This document shows, one piece after another, positions 24,201 to 37,991 of a stretch of DNA of 64,000 bases (positions within the stretch are counted from its first letter, which is position 1; every line of letters begins with the position of its first letter). The DNA comes from Phascolomyces articulosus (lineage: Eukaryota; Mucoromycota; Mucoromycetes; Mucorales; Lichtheimiaceae), in assembly GCA_025677815.1 (NCBI GenBank), contig JAIXMP010000044.1, positions 124,001 through 188,000 on the forward strand, in the 5' to 3' direction. The position numbers were made by a program, and so were the translations under genes. The notes below the pieces were generated by a model. That model did no database searches. It was not told the origin of the DNA and saw nothing but the letters and a program-made list of their open reading frames with translations.

Positions 24201-27200
24201 GTACGACAATTGCGGATACAGAATGAATGTTCTTGTTTGCCTACACTGGTCGGAAGGATTTCGAACATGAGCTTGCGAATTTCCTTGGGTGCCAAAGGTG
24301 TTGTTGTTTCTGGACAAATGAAAAAGTTCATTTCTTCTGCTTCTAGCAAGAATTCATATTCCAATGGTTCGTCCGATTCGTTCGACACACGTACATAGAA
24401 TGTTGACTTTTTATCCACTTCGACACGACCACCATCGAAGCAGGATCGTTCCAATTTCAATGGTTCAGGTTGATCATCAATGAGATCCAATGATTTACGA
24501 TCAGTGCGTGTTTCAGCTACTGCACTTTCAATCACGACAACGTTATCGTCTATAGCATGTGCATCTGTAACCGTAGCGGTTGGTGCTGTTTGATCTGAAG
24601 TTTCGATGGCAAGTGCTTCTTTGTAAGCCGATTGATCCTCGCACAAAGTCGCTTTATAGGTGATCATCTTGTTGGTATCTGTGTTTTTGTATTCATGTGC
24701 CATGATTTGTCCACGGACATGTTGGATACGTTCATCTGGGGTATCGTTATCAAATGTATTAGACTGTACAGGTCGTGTAATAGCCTTGAACCGAACTGAA
24801 ATGGTCTTAGTGGCATTAGGATCCAAAGGAAATACAACACTTTCAGGTGTCTTTTTGAAAATGTTGGAGTTTTCTTTAGGCTCTTCAGCTGAACTTTGTT
24901 TTTTACTTTGCTCATCCCCTCCTGTCGTTGTAGCATCGGCGGCTTTTGTCTTTTTGTCTTTTTTTCCATCCTCCTCCTCTGGGACATCCTGTTTGCGTAA
25001 CTTGGCCAATTTCTTGAGATACTTTTTCTCCTTGTCAGGTTGTCCCTTACGTCGTGCAATCTTTAACTTTTGTTCCAAGTTTTCTATTTCTTCTTCTGCT
25101 TCCTTGGATAATTGACTTGATTCGTCATCTTCTACCACGAAATCAAATTCACCATAAGTTCGTCCAAAGTTCACTTCATTAGGATCAACTCGAATTTCGA
25201 ATAATCGCGTTTGTTTGTTAGTGTTGGTAAACACGATTGTTTCTACTCGCTGACTTGTTTGATCCACAAGGCAAAGGCCAAAGTTGAGTTCCAGTGACTT
25301 GATAAAGAATGTGGATGGCTTGCGTACCATAGCCTTAAGAAGCAATACCCGGTCGTTCGTTCGGTCACGAATATTCTCAACGACCAATCGTTCCATAAAA
25401 TGACCCGCCAGTGTAGGTTCAAATACAAATTCAATCTCTCGTTTACCAAAGGCACGAACAACACCATAACGACCAGCACCCAGAATAATGTCACCTGATG
25501 CAATCGAACCTGATTTGCGAATAGCATAGAGTAATGGAGTCTCACTTCGATTATGTAAAACAATCGTTTTCGCATGTCGTTCATTTCGTTCCACCAAACC
25601 AAAATTAATATTCTTTTGACCCAAATCCATGATTGATCGACATAACTGAGCACGGACAATGACTTCTCGAACAGGAATCGTTGATTGATCCCCATATAGT
25701 AGACTGGTAAACTCTTCTTGTTCAATGTTACGGTCAAAGTCGATCAAACGCAAAAATATTCTTGCATCTTGTTTTTTGGGTGCACTTTGTACGTGTTGCT
25801 TGGTATCACCATTAGGTGTGAAGACAATGACTACTTCTTCTTCGCCATGAGGATCTACTTCAATCTTTGATGATCGCACAAGATCCCCCTTTTCAATCAA
25901 TCGATCCAATTCACGACGCCATGCCAATTGTTGCCGCACAAATCGTTCTTCCGCAGATTGTTTCGGGAACAAGGGAGTTGCAGCCTTGGATCCATGTTCG
26001 AGTACTGAAATTAAATCTTCAAATGGCACTCGCGACTTGCCAGCTATATCTGCCCAATCCAAATTCTTACGGGATTTATATCTTGCAGCTGTGATACCCA
26101 AAGATCGTTTTGATTTAACGCCATCCGCATCAAATGCATCATCTCGTTGTGATGATCGTTTTTTGGACCCGTTAGATTTGGCACCACTGCTCATATTATC
26201 CGATTGTTCTGTTGATCCACGACTCTTGTGTTTTGTCATCTTACGTTCAGCCAAATCCGATACACGATGGTGTTTGATGACGCGACTAATATGGGATGCT
26301 TGTGTCAATATAGGTTTATGGGAATTTTTCAAGACGACTTGTTTCCGGCGTGATGGTGTTGTATGTCGTAAAGGTGTCGTTGCAAGATCCAAATAAGCAG
26401 TAGAATAACTGTCAGCTGCACCACCAGAAGAACCAGCAGACTGACCACGATGAATAAGTGAAGATGGTAGCCCATTTTTCTTGGTACCATGTAATGCGCG
26501 TGGCATGGCTACACCAGTTTCTATGTTACGATCCAAATCGGCAAGCACTAGGGAAGAAAAATATGACAAACAAAATAAAGTTAGCATGAAAATTCAATCA
26601 TTTGTTTATAAACACTTTTTTTGCTACAAATTCAAAATAGTAAAAACATGGTTATGTGTAACTTACTTGACTTGTCCATTGCCTTAACAGGAGTGAATTT
26701 TTGACCAGGCGTAACAATAGATGTCGATGATGAGTCGGATCGTTTTTTCTTGACAAACACAGCAATATCATCAGGTAATGATGTGGTGACTTCCAATGTT
26801 AATGGTGCACTACGAATATTTTCAACTGTAAATGTACGAATGGCAGGTGAATTAAGAACAATCGAACCGAAATCCAAAAAATTAGCACCCGTGGTCGTTA
26901 AGATACGGTAAAATAATGAGTGGAACGTCACACGATTTTTATCAATGTTGGTACTTTGGACTTCGATAATCTGATCATTATCACGATTTAAATAGTTGAC
27001 AAGTGTGATCTGCTTGCGATACTCTGGATTGACTTTGCGGGGGTATAAATCCAGTTTGAGTTCAACATAGCTACGTGGCTGTATTACGATTTCACCGCGC
27101 AAGCAGTTCAAGACTTTGGAGGAAAATTGCAATTCGACGCGTGCAATAATGTCAGATCGATTGAAAATATTAATAGGAAGAGATTTCAGTGTACCCACAT

Positions 27201-29367
27201 CCGTGTCACCGAAATTGATAGATTTTGGAATTGCCTCCACAAAAGATGTACATGTCCGTGCTTTGCACTGAATAGCTTTACGTTCTCTTGGTTCAGAACC
27301 GCTACGATCACAACCATACTCGAGTACGATACGGAAATTACGTCGAATCAGCTGCCCTGCATTAAAATCGTTGATAGAAGCATCTTTTCTTGGTCGATAA
27401 GATACTTGGATAACTCGCTCTTTTCCAGGTCGTAAAACAAGATCTTCAATTCGAGTGTAGCTGCCCGCAGAATTTAATGTAGGTGTCGATGTACGATCTC
27501 TTGTTAATTCAACTAACCGGCTCGTTGATTCATCGTTAGAAGAATATATATTATCTGACTTGTCAGTAGGAGTATTACGAGCAGTGGGTGGTGTCTGTAT
27601 TCGTGCCCCAGTTACACCGGTGCTAGTATTGCCATACGATTCTTGTGACGTAGGTGACGGTGAACTTTCATATTCCATGTTACGTGAAGCATGTCTTGAT
27701 GATGACGGTGACGATGCTCTTGAACTGACTTCACTATTGGGTGCTGATATTTCACTGACACTTGCACCGGTTGGTGTTGTTGTCAGTGCACTTGTGGAAC
27801 CTTTTTCTGAACCAAGTTGTTTACTAGCAATCAATTGCCCAGGAAATTCTTGATCTGATTGTTGTTGTTGCTGATCTCTAGATTTTCCTCGATGTGTGCT
27901 TGTTGAGGAAGATGCACCCGGTTCCAACGCCGCCTTAATATCAAACACAACATCAGCTGCTTCAGGGATGAAACGTACTTCTACAGGTAATTCTCCCACA
28001 TTGTTGAGAACGATTTGTCGCATAGTCCATGTACCCGATATACAATCACCAAAATCGACCACATTGCCACTGCTGACAATCAACGATTCTTCACGTAAAA
28101 TAGAGCGAACCGAAGCGTGGACTTTGGTTTGTACGACATTCCGTGCGTCATTTGCATTTTCGATCTGTAGATCATAATTAAATTCACCCACTTCTTTGGG
28201 CATAAACGTCAACCGTACACGACGATGGGAATGGCCAGGGATAGGTTCATAATCTAATATACTGCCGGTTTCTGCATCCGAAAACTGTAACCACCCCTCA
28301 CGATTCAGATTAGAAAGATCAACGGTGTTTACTAGCCAATGAAGTTCCACATCGGAATTGTTTTGTATGGTAAAGTCCTTGTAACACTCTTCACCTAACA
28401 TACAATCGTCAAAATTAACACCCGTTTCTGCGATATCCGTCCACATGACTGACTGACAAACACTAGCACGAAACTTAATCGATTGTTGGTATACTGCGGA
28501 TGTGGTTGATGTTGTTGGGGCAGCAACAGTATCTTGTTCTTGTGGCTGATCTGATGTAGTAATGGTAGTTGTTGACGTTGGCTCATCATTAACATAGTAA
28601 CCGAAAAAGAATAAACTTCCAGTGACATTAATACTTTCATACGTATTCCCTTCTTCGGCTGCTGGATCATGCAAATTAAATCGTCGTCCTGCTTCAGATA
28701 AATCATTACCATCGTCATCATCTCCTCCTCGCGCCATCATATCTTCATTCATTTGTCGTGTGGCTTCTGGGAGAAACGCCAATATGAATGGACGTGATTC
28801 CCGTGGCGTAAGTTCTATATGATCGATATGATTGACGTAATTGAATAGCTGGTTAAAATGAAACTCGTTTGAAGCGTCGTTTCGTGCCCATTCGACTGTG
28901 TTGGTGGTGGCAATGGTGTCAAACACGCCCGTGGGTAAATCATGAAGATTTTCATTATCCAACTGAAACGCAACTTGATTGCGCAAATTCGAACGCATCT
29001 TGACTAGAATCCGTTGGTCGGTTAAATTACGTATCTCTAATCGTTTGAGTGCATGTAAACCATTTTGGTATACATTGTCTAACGTAATGCGGTTGTGAAC
29101 ATTCACAAGTTCAAACAATGATTGTTTGTTATTAATATTACTAATGTTATTGCTGTTGTTGCTGGTACCATTAGTACCGCTATTGGTAGCATTAGATGTC
29201 GCAGTAGCAGGAAGGCCATTGGAAGTAGTGACTAAGTTATTATTGTGTTCGTCGTTATTGCTGTCGTTAGTACTGTTGGTTGTGGTACTACTATTGTTGT
29301 GCAAATGATCTTCTGGATAGTTTGCGGTTGACGGCGACGACGACGAGCGCCCATTGCGACTTGTCAT
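21209..29367 (-). CDS. Giant ASH/MSP-domain (Hydin-like Ig-fold) repeat protein
   Basis: Two exons, 29367-26667 and 26547-21209, join with A|TG across the intron to give 2,679 residues. The first 90 residues are Ser/Thr/Asn low complexity. From there on the protein shows repeated beta-sandwich units of the ASPM-SPD2-Hydin/MSP type, recognised by a recurring pattern of (I/L)-(D/N)-(F/L)-G ... F-x-(I/V)-x-N-x-(S/T)-x-x-P-L: GANFLDFGSIVLNSPAIRTF, KNINFGLVERNERHAKTIVL, LELNFGLCLVDQTSQRVETI and ASWKPVKFSFTIRNMADVPL. A Lys/Glu coiled-coil-like stretch sits near residues 1390-1460 and a short poly-Gln lies further on. There is no signal peptide or TM. ASH proteins usually serve cilia, centrosomes or spindle poles; here a spindle-pole or cytoskeletal scaffold is a guess. 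Confidence 0.85.
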
Positions 29368-31410
29368 GTCCAGCAGATCCAGATATGTTTTATATGAGAA
29401 TTGAAGCGAACGATCGAGCGTTTAAAAGCAAAACGTTGCGTGTATATGTGTTATTGCACTGAATAATATTGAGTGAAAAGACAGAGAAAAAAAATGAGAC
29501 CAAGAAAAAAAAAATGGGCCCTGCGGTCCGTCATGAAAAGCCCGACATTTTTTGATGAAACTACATACATACACACACACACATATATATACATATCCTC
29601 AACTCGTTTAGAAAATACATCATGAACTTCTTTAAAAGAAAAAGAAATAAAAAGAGAAAAAGTATCAGGAACTTTTTCAATGTTTTTTTTTGTTTCTTGC
29701 TGACCATGAACTAAAATAACTTCAGGCCACTTTCAATTTTTCTTGTTAATAGTGGTTTGAACCATTTAAAATTTGTAGTTTTGTACACGTTTTATTTTGC
29801 ATCGCTGGTATTGTTGGGGAAATAGTTTTGAAGGGTGGCTGGAATTATTATTATATGTGTAGATAATTTGGATATATTAATGTTTATTCATCGTGATAAA
29901 TAAGTCATTTTTCTTCTGAATTTTCTTACTAGTGATCTTATGAATCTTATTAAATTATATAAAAGAGCCTCTTTAAAAATAGGTTCTAGTTTTCTCATTT
30001 GACGTTCCTTTATTCCTCGTCGTTCACTTGGTTTTGTTCTACATCGTGTTATTACTAATTTTAGGCAATACTCTATACGATTCATGTATAACTAATAACC
30101 TCGTGATATAGATGAGAAAACAGTGATGGTGGTACTAACCACTTACCAAGTAGCATAACAATAATACAAACAAAATACTAGTTATATATATATATATATT
30201 ATTGTACGTAGCTCTTATATAAATACATATGATGTAACCCTAGGTACCTGATGTAGCTTTATTTGGGTTTCTGAATTATTGTTCTAAAAGTTCTATCTGA
30301 TAAATAATATTATATAACTAATCCTTTACCCTCATTACCCGTTGTCATCGTCCAAACTCAATTCTCCTTGCAGTTTTGATGTTGAATATGATGCACTCCA
30401 TTATTCAGTCTGTCCTAGTAACACATATTTGGCAACACTGTTTATGCATTAATGTTTACATATAAACATTCCTTCTTCTCCTTGCGTTTGTTATTGAACA
30501 TAATTACTCTATATTTACCATATTCTTCACAGTCAAATGTTGCCTATACTCATTATAAGAAAGGGCCAACATGCACCAGTAGAAACAAAGGTACACAAAA
30601 AGAAAAGATACTATAATATACTAAATGGTATGGTAGACGTTATACATTAAGTATATACATACGTAGAAATGATGAACTACTAGTAAGTACTAATAAGTTA
30701 TAAAGTTCCAATAGTTGCTATAAGATAAAGTCGATCATATCCATGCAGTCATGAGAGAAACAATATGTAATATTTAAACCAAAACAACCTCTTAAGCAGG
30801 AATCCTGCATGTTGTTTTTTTCCACTGGTAAAAAGTACAGCATCTTATTATAATGCCTAAAAAAACACGCCATACACTAGACTCTTCTTATTATGTTTCA
30901 TATCGATACGCAAGTAGATAGGACTTACTAAATCATTTTTAACATTTTTCTTTGACGTACGTATGCAATTAATTGATATTGGAAGATTTATAATTCAGTG
31001 ATATATATTCATATGTTTATTCTCTTTCATATATATTGACCTTGTGCTTATTTCACAATAACATTCTATATATTTGCATCTATAGCTTTATTCCCCAAAT
31101 TATTATAACGATGTTTGATTACTTTTTCTAAATATTTAATTGCTAGATCACTATTAGATATTACAACGTACCCAATCTAACCAGTGTACTATACTTGAAA
31201 AAAAAAACTATGTATGTCCTAAACATCGTTTTTCAGCTAACATAATATATTTTATGATACGTAATAATGTATTTACATAACAACATTTCGATTTATAATC
31301 ATATATAAAACCGAAACGCTCATTCCATTAATACAAAAGGTTTTGAGAGCCCTCTGTGATATGTAACTATATATAGTTGTATAAAGTAAGGGTGTATGTT
31401 GTATCCTCTT
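29368..31410. other. Intergenic region, no gene supported
   Basis: About 2 kb of AT-rich sequence between the ASH gene start and the permease stop. There is a short CA/TA microsatellite near 29566-29598 and a TA run near 30181-30199. A small ORF at 29888-30085 (-) has no recognisable features. Confidence 0.5.
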
Positions 31411-34400
31411 TTAAGTGACTGCAATAACTATGCGCTTCCAAGCTAGGTGGTACCATGCTCCACGGTCTTGTTGAACCTTTCCAATCTCTTTCTCGTCAAC
31501 GTCATCGTCGTCATCTCCTTCAAATACCATCATATCAATTCGACCAGTATCAAGATCAATATCTTTCAATGGAACTAATTTGGATTTTGTCACAATTTTA
31601 GTGATGGTAAAACCAAGTATAAAAAGTATTGTGCCTCCATAATTGCCAATTAATCCAACAGGATCTGCGGGTGAAAAATATTTATAACCGGCAGCTAATA
31701 TTATGACACCACATCCGATGGCACCTACGATATCACCAACTGGGTGTAACGGTGCTTTCATAGGTAGGTGATCAATATTGCGATTTTTGGCGATAAATGC
31801 CCGTCGAAATCGGTAGTGAGCAATAGAGATGCCGAACCATGTTGTTAATCCTGCAATGCCCACCAGCTTGGTAAGAATTGTATAAAGGGCTTGACCTGGA
31901 ATAAAGAATGTAGCAAAGGCAACTAAACTGACAAGGACAGTGCACCCCAGAGCATATGCGGGAACACCATTTTTTGTAATATATGCTGATTGTGAAGGGA
32001 ATATATATATATATATATATATGTATGTATTTATGTGTAAGGCAACGTTTTCACTGAGACAATTTGTTGGAGAACAATAAAATAAGAAAAAAAAAGTACA
32101 ACTCACATAGTTTATGCCAGGCAAGTCCTTCTAAAAGATGGCATGGATGTAAGTTTTCCAATTTTATACGTAAAAATATCAGTCATTAATAAATACCTTG
32201 AGATAGTGCTAAAAGTGTACGGCTACTGACATACAATGCGCTATTTCCGCATGACAATATCTACAACATATAAATATATAAACAATAATGTAATATGGTT
32301 ATATCATTAATTAGATGGAAAAATAATAACTTAACTATAAAAAAATTGCTACTTTTTTAAACAAAGTCCTTAATGTAGCATTAATAGATGCTTAATCATC
32401 TATCCACTATGTACATACCGTAATCAAAATAATAGCATTCATAATATGCCCAACTTCCTCTAAACTTCCTTTTTCAAAAACCATTGTAAACGGGGAAAGA
32501 ACACCTTTACCATCCTCATCTTGCACTGGTTGAGGAGTCTCGGTACGCAGATTATGGACTGACGATAATATTTGAATATTATTGAACAGTCAATTGAAAA
32601 TAATGAATATAAATAAAGCACTAATACTTAATGTGACATAACAGATTTATACTTACCATCATCATAGGGAATAACCATACCCATGACGAACACTATATCA
32701 TACATGGAATACAATTGAGATAATTAAAGGTTTGCTGTCTTAGATGGAATATAAACAATCATATCCCAAATAACAACTGTTGTCCGCAACGTTTATTCTT
32801 ATTACTTACTTGCCAATATATAAAATATTAAAATGCGCCAAAATACGTTTTTAATAGCTCGAGGAACTTGCTATTTTTTATTATTATCATAAATATTATA
32901 TTTTCTTATTAATTAAAAATATAAAACGCAATAGTCAAATATCTATATACCAACCTTACGAGGATTTCCCGCTTCACCAGCCTATTATATTATATATACA
33001 GGGTATAACAAAAAATTACTCATTAGACCATGCTTATTTTGTACTATAGTATATTCTTTATCCTGTTTTTTTTACATACAGTAATTCCAACAATCTCGGT
33101 ACCTGCAAAATTTATTTAATTAGATAATTTCGCAATCTCTTTTCTCGAAATCAGTATTCCTCGAACTATTATACATTACCTTGCATGCTAAATACAGATA
33201 AAATCAGACAATCGATAACACCTTTAGCACCATTGGGTAATGCTCCTGGATCGCTCCAGTATTTGAAACCATAAACTTCGCCTCTAATATATAATAGCAC
33301 ATAAAAAAGAGAAAATATCGTTTTTTTATCTGATATTAGTTGGTTTTTTTTCATAGTTATCTGTGAATTACAATATAATAAATACAAACCCAACTAGTCC
33401 ACCAGAAACCAAACAACCAACAATAATAAAGATTATCACTGTTAATATTTTAATCTTTAACATATGTGTAACAGTTTTAATTAGTACAAAATAGGATCAA
33501 AATTTGATACTACTCCCTTTATAAAAGGTATTATTATTCTCACTTACCAAACTAAACCAGTACTCTGTCTCACCATACACTCGAGTACCAAGTGTATTAA
33601 CAATTACTAATATAACCAACCAGATTGCAGACCCTAATATATAATAATATGCATTGAATTAAACGATATAGTAAATGCCTATGAAGAAAATAAAATAAAT
33701 TAGAAAGAAAGCCTTTATACTCACATGCAGCATCTGGTAAAGCATGTGTCCAAAATCTCATAATCATTGGTAGAGCTGTCAATTCGCTTGCAACGACGAT
33801 GGACCAACATGCCCTAATTAAAAGGTACGTTTGTTGTACGACAGTAACAAAATTTATTGGCTTAGCAATACAACTTGAACTTTATTACCATCGATGGTAC
33901 AGGAATCCGAGAAGTGTAAACAAATGCAAAAATAAACCCTGTATATATAAATTTACCAGTAGTTATAACCAATAGCAGCACCAAATGAATCATCGACAAA
34001 TCGTCTGCAAAAGATAGTAAATGATCCAGAAACCTGTTGATTTTGTAAAATTTTACACAGAAAATGAGTTACATAAAATGATAATTAAAGAACAATACAG
34101 AAAAATGAATAGAGAAAAATCTAACCGGAAGATAGGTTGCCATTTCACCTAAAGAATAGGCGACCCAAAAAACAATAAATCCAACGATAGCATATGCTGT
34201 TGAAAATAGAAAGAAGGATCCATTATTGATCTATTACTATCATGATTACATCTTTAGTTTATAAACCCAGATCATATTGTAATGCTTTACCTATTAATGC
34301 ACCTAAAGGGCCTGTATATCGTCGTCATAACAATTGTTAACAAAAATAAAGATATCAACACCTCTTTACCACGAAATATTTTGTTCGTAAAACGAATGGT

Positions 34401-34798
34401 CTCTAATTTATCTTTACCTCCCAAATATAAATTTGCACCTGATCCAAGGAAAAGACCTTGACCTATGACTCCGCCGAGCGAAATCATCTATATAAAGTTT
34501 ATTTGCGATACGCCAGGAAAACATTCCCACAGTAAAGCTTTCCATTAATGATAAAGAAACTAAATATAGATCATCACCGTAATAATAATCATTTATGACA
34601 AGTTAACATAAAGAAGACTATTCAACTCACTGCCAAATGTCGTGCTTTAAGCGTACGCTTTAATTCGTGATTTCGTGTTGATTGAGAATATGCAACACTC
34701 GATACAGAACTTGTATCATCATCAAATCCATATGGATCGTATATAATTTCTAAATCAGAGGCAACCCTGGTTCGACTTGGTCGAGCAGAGTAAGCCAT
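31411..34798 (-). CDS. Amino-acid permease (fungal YAT/AAP family), many small exons
   Basis: The start MAYSARPSRTRVASD lies at 34798 and the stop at 31411. More than a dozen exons are needed. The recognisable pieces, in order, are MISLGGVIGQGLFLGSGA, a tiny GPLGALI exon (about 34295-34320), FWVAYSLGEMATYLP, SGSFTIFCRRFVDDSFGAA, SELTALPMIMRFW, LVIVNTLGTRVYGE, FKYWSDPGALPNG, the hallmark TEIVGIT followed by AGEAGNPRK and VPRAIKNVFWRILIFYI, then LSCGNSALYVSSRTL and a last exon with several TM helices. This is the conserved order of the APC-superfamily amino-acid permease, a plasma-membrane proton symporter with about 12 TM segments. The C-terminal tail is acidic (EGDDDDDVDEKEIG). Substrate specificity cannot be told. 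I did not fix every exon boundary. Confidence 0.88.
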
Positions 34799-35740
34799 TT
34801 TCGTTTGTTGCTATTTTTTCTTCTCGAATATTAAAACTAGTCGATTGTGGTATAATTTTATCTTAAGATATAAAATATTTTGGAAGTTGACGATGATCCG
34901 CTGTTTATTCGAGTTATTATGAGATATAAAGTTGCTTTATATATTCAGTCTGGAATGATCGCACTACTAATAAATGGCTGCTTACAAAAAGTAGAAAAAA
35001 TGGGGAAGAAATGCAAGTTTAAAAAAAAGAAGAAAAATTCTTGATTTGCATCTCCAGACTAAAAAGCTTGTGTAATAGTTAAATATACTCATCACATGAC
35101 GCTATTTTTTTTTTTTGTTATAGAAAACAAACTGAAGTGACGTTGCATTTGATAAGGCTATCACTGATCACCACCATCATTACGATATTTCTTTTTTGTA
35201 AGTACTTCAATGAAAATTATAATTACTTCTTTGATAAAAATAGTAATTAAAACAACGTTTGGCTCAATGATGAAAAGTTGCTCATTTTTTATATGATTCT
35301 AATAAAATTTGATAAGCCACAGTAGTTATTTTAATAAGTGACAGAAGTGGCATCAGTATGTTTCGTATGTTTTACCACTGAATTTTATTAAGAACTAATC
35401 GACACATATCCATAAAATCAATCCGTACTTTTGCGCCATAAATTACGTTAAATCGAGCAAAATTGTAAACTAAGATCTCTTATTCGAAATCCGACGAGTA
35501 AAAGATTACATATTCATTGTTCAATTAATATAGCAGCTGTTACATAATGAGAAAATCAAAACAAAACATGGATACGTAACAGATTTCTAATTCATCAAGA
35601 TATGTTACTCTATCAATAATGTATGTAAAATAATGATAATTACTGTCACGATTCGGAATAAATGTGATAAACTGTTTATTATTATGATTATTATTTTTTT
35701 TTAGTTGTATTATAATTTATTTTATGTTTTGTATAAAAGA
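34799..35740. other. Intergenic between permease start and TAF3-like stop
   Basis: AT-rich, no supported gene. The part next to 34798 is probably the permease promoter. Confidence 0.5.
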
Positions 35741-37991
35741 TCATGCACTACAATTACTGCAATACCAAGTCTCGATTTTGTCACTCTCAGTAACACCAAC
35801 ACATTCACCATGGTACCAGACATGACATTTATCACATGATATCATAAAAGTTCCATAATCAATTGTTGGATTAGAACATATACACCGCACAATTTCTGGT
35901 GTTTCTCCCTCTTGCAAAGGTTCATCAACCGATGGAGGGGGTGCTATTGCTGATTGTGCAAAGGCTTGTTGTGATGTCGGTGGTGGTGGTGTTGCTGCAG
36001 ATAATGCCATAGATTCTGATAATGCAGATATGGATGAAGGTGGGGGTGAGTCATCTGTGGAAGTAATATCGATTTTTTCATTGGCAGGTTCTGGGGGTTT
36101 AATTTTGAAACGAATCTTGGGCGTATTGACTGAATTTGCTGATGAGGGTGTATTTTCGGTTGCTGACTGTATTGTAGCATCACCGTTACCATTACCATTT
36201 GACAAATTCAGTGTCAATTTGGGTAACTTTTTCTTATCACTTCCTCCTTTCCCTGAGGCTGACTTTCCAGAACTGACTTTTCCAGAACTCGATTTTCCAG
36301 AACTCGATTTTTCAGAACCAGCTTTTCCAGAGCTTCCTTTCCCTGAGCTTGCCTTTCCTGTACCTGCAGCAGAAAGAGATGCTAATGATATTGGTGTCAA
36401 ATTCGCTCGTTGTGTGGGGGATGTGGGTCTACTTGTTGAAGTCGTTAAAGTGTTGTTTGCTGTGGTTGCTGTTGCAGCGGGGGACGTTGCGGTTTGTGAA
36501 GATGATAGTAAATTTGTAGTTGAGGATGTATTATTAGAATTTGGAGACGATGCAGTAGTGATTTCCTCAAGAGGATGTTTACGATTGTATTGGCCACCTG
36601 CCAAAGACGCCAGCATAGAGGTGCTATTACTGGAACTCGGTCTATTACTAGCACTATCCCGACTATTTGATGAAGACGCTGTTTTAACGGTAATAGGATC
36701 CTGTTGGCTTGAAACTGTTCCATTACTTGTTGGGTTTGCTGGAGTGGCAGGGGTAGGTGCTGTTGCCACGTCGACCAACAAATTTGGGGATGATAATTTA
36801 GATACCATGGCTGGTGGAGCCACACGCCGTAACAATTCTTCCAATACACCATTAGTATTACCAAACATAGTATTCCCTGGTGCTGCCTCATCTTGCGTAA
36901 ATTTTCTAAACATTTCATGATTCCCTGCCAATGCCTCCCGCTGCTTCCTTCGTTGCTGTTGATCTTTGCTAGCTAGTGAAGTCATGACTTTTTTCATTGG
37001 TAAATTGCTTAATGCTACCCTCCGTCGTTTTGATGCTGGCTGTTGCTGCTGCTGTTGAGTTTGTTGACCTTGGTTTTGCTGTGATGATTCATTGGTGTTT
37101 TCTTCGTTTTCATGTAGTGAAAGTGCCAATGTTGTCGTTTTGTCTGTTGCTAATGCGGATTCTTCGAACGGAACAACATGCGTAAATGGATTATCCACAG
37201 GTTTCTTTCTATGTCGAACAATAATAGGTGCAGGTACCGCAGTCGAACCAGGTGAAGTTTGTCGAGTTATTGATGGCATTACCTGTGGTAATGCGCGTGG
37301 CGGCGGAGTCGCGTCTTCCTTGATAGATGATGGGAAGCGCGGCATATATGGTGGTATATAGTCTGGTAGTCCATTATTCTCCTCTTCTTCATCCTCTACT
37401 TTTTTGTTGTTATCTTTGGGTATAAGTTTCTCCTCCTTTTCTTTCTCCTCCACTTCCAATTCTTCCTCTTCCTCTTCACTTTCTAAAGAATATACATCGT
37501 CGTCGTCTGATGGGATTTCTTTATATTCATAAACTAATGCATCGTCGTAATTGTGTCGTCCATCCTTTACCAATTCTAAATCATTATTAATTTAATAATT
37601 CATATTCAAAGGACTGGTTCATTGAATAATTTAAAAAAAATAACGATATATAAATATACTTATTCAACCAACCTTCCAATATACGACTTGGATCTGATTG
37701 TGGTGTCCAACTTGGATTCAAAGCTTTTCCTTCTAACTCTAACCATTCTTTTAAAGATTCAGGTGTAATACCGAGTTCTTGAAGCCCATCCAATGCATCC
37801 CATATATTTCCAGTAGATCGACCTGTAAGTTCAGCATAGACCGATGTTGTTCTGCCCAGAAGTTTAATGTATTGGCTCATGACGTCTGTTAACAAATTTG
37901 TTGGTTCCGTATGGGCTGAATCGAATCCAGCAGACTGTAAGATCTGTAACGCTGTTGTTCGTAACAACGCGTTACAGAATTGTTCCGTCAT
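35741..37991 (-). CDS. TAF3: TAF3-like TFIID subunit: histone fold plus C-terminal PHD finger
   Basis: Exons 37991-37673 and 37575-35741 join to 717 residues. The N-terminal BTP/histone-fold (about 3-90) contains LLRTTALQILQSAGFDSAHT, LLTDVMSQYIKLLGR and WDALDGLQELGI. A TFIID-type motif PDYIPPYMPRFP follows an acidic run. The long middle is Ser/Thr/Pro-rich with a Lys-Gly-Ser repeat block. The C-terminus is a canonical PHD: CICSNP...MISCDKCHVWYHGECVG...WYCSNC. Metazoan TAF3 has this histone-fold-plus-PHD order and pairs with TAF10; its PHD reads H3K4me3. The W of CDKCHVWYH fits an aromatic-cage PHD. Budding-yeast Taf3 lacks the PHD, so this looks like the ancestral architecture. Nuclear general transcription factor. 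Confidence 0.88.
36238..36370 (-). repeat. Tandem Ser-Ser-Gly-Lys coding repeat in the TAF3-like gene
   Basis: About ten imperfect 12-nt or longer units encode (S/A)-S-G-K-(S/A/G) in a row, for example GKASSGKGSSGKAG. They lie between the Thr/Ser-rich middle and the PHD finger. Lys spaced every four residues makes a basic, unstructured linker that may vary in length between strains. Confidence 0.8.

Noticed and set aside
36030..36920. 296-codon + strand ORF opposite TAF3
   Set aside because: A shadow of the Ser/Thr/Lys-rich repeats on the coding strand; no domain.
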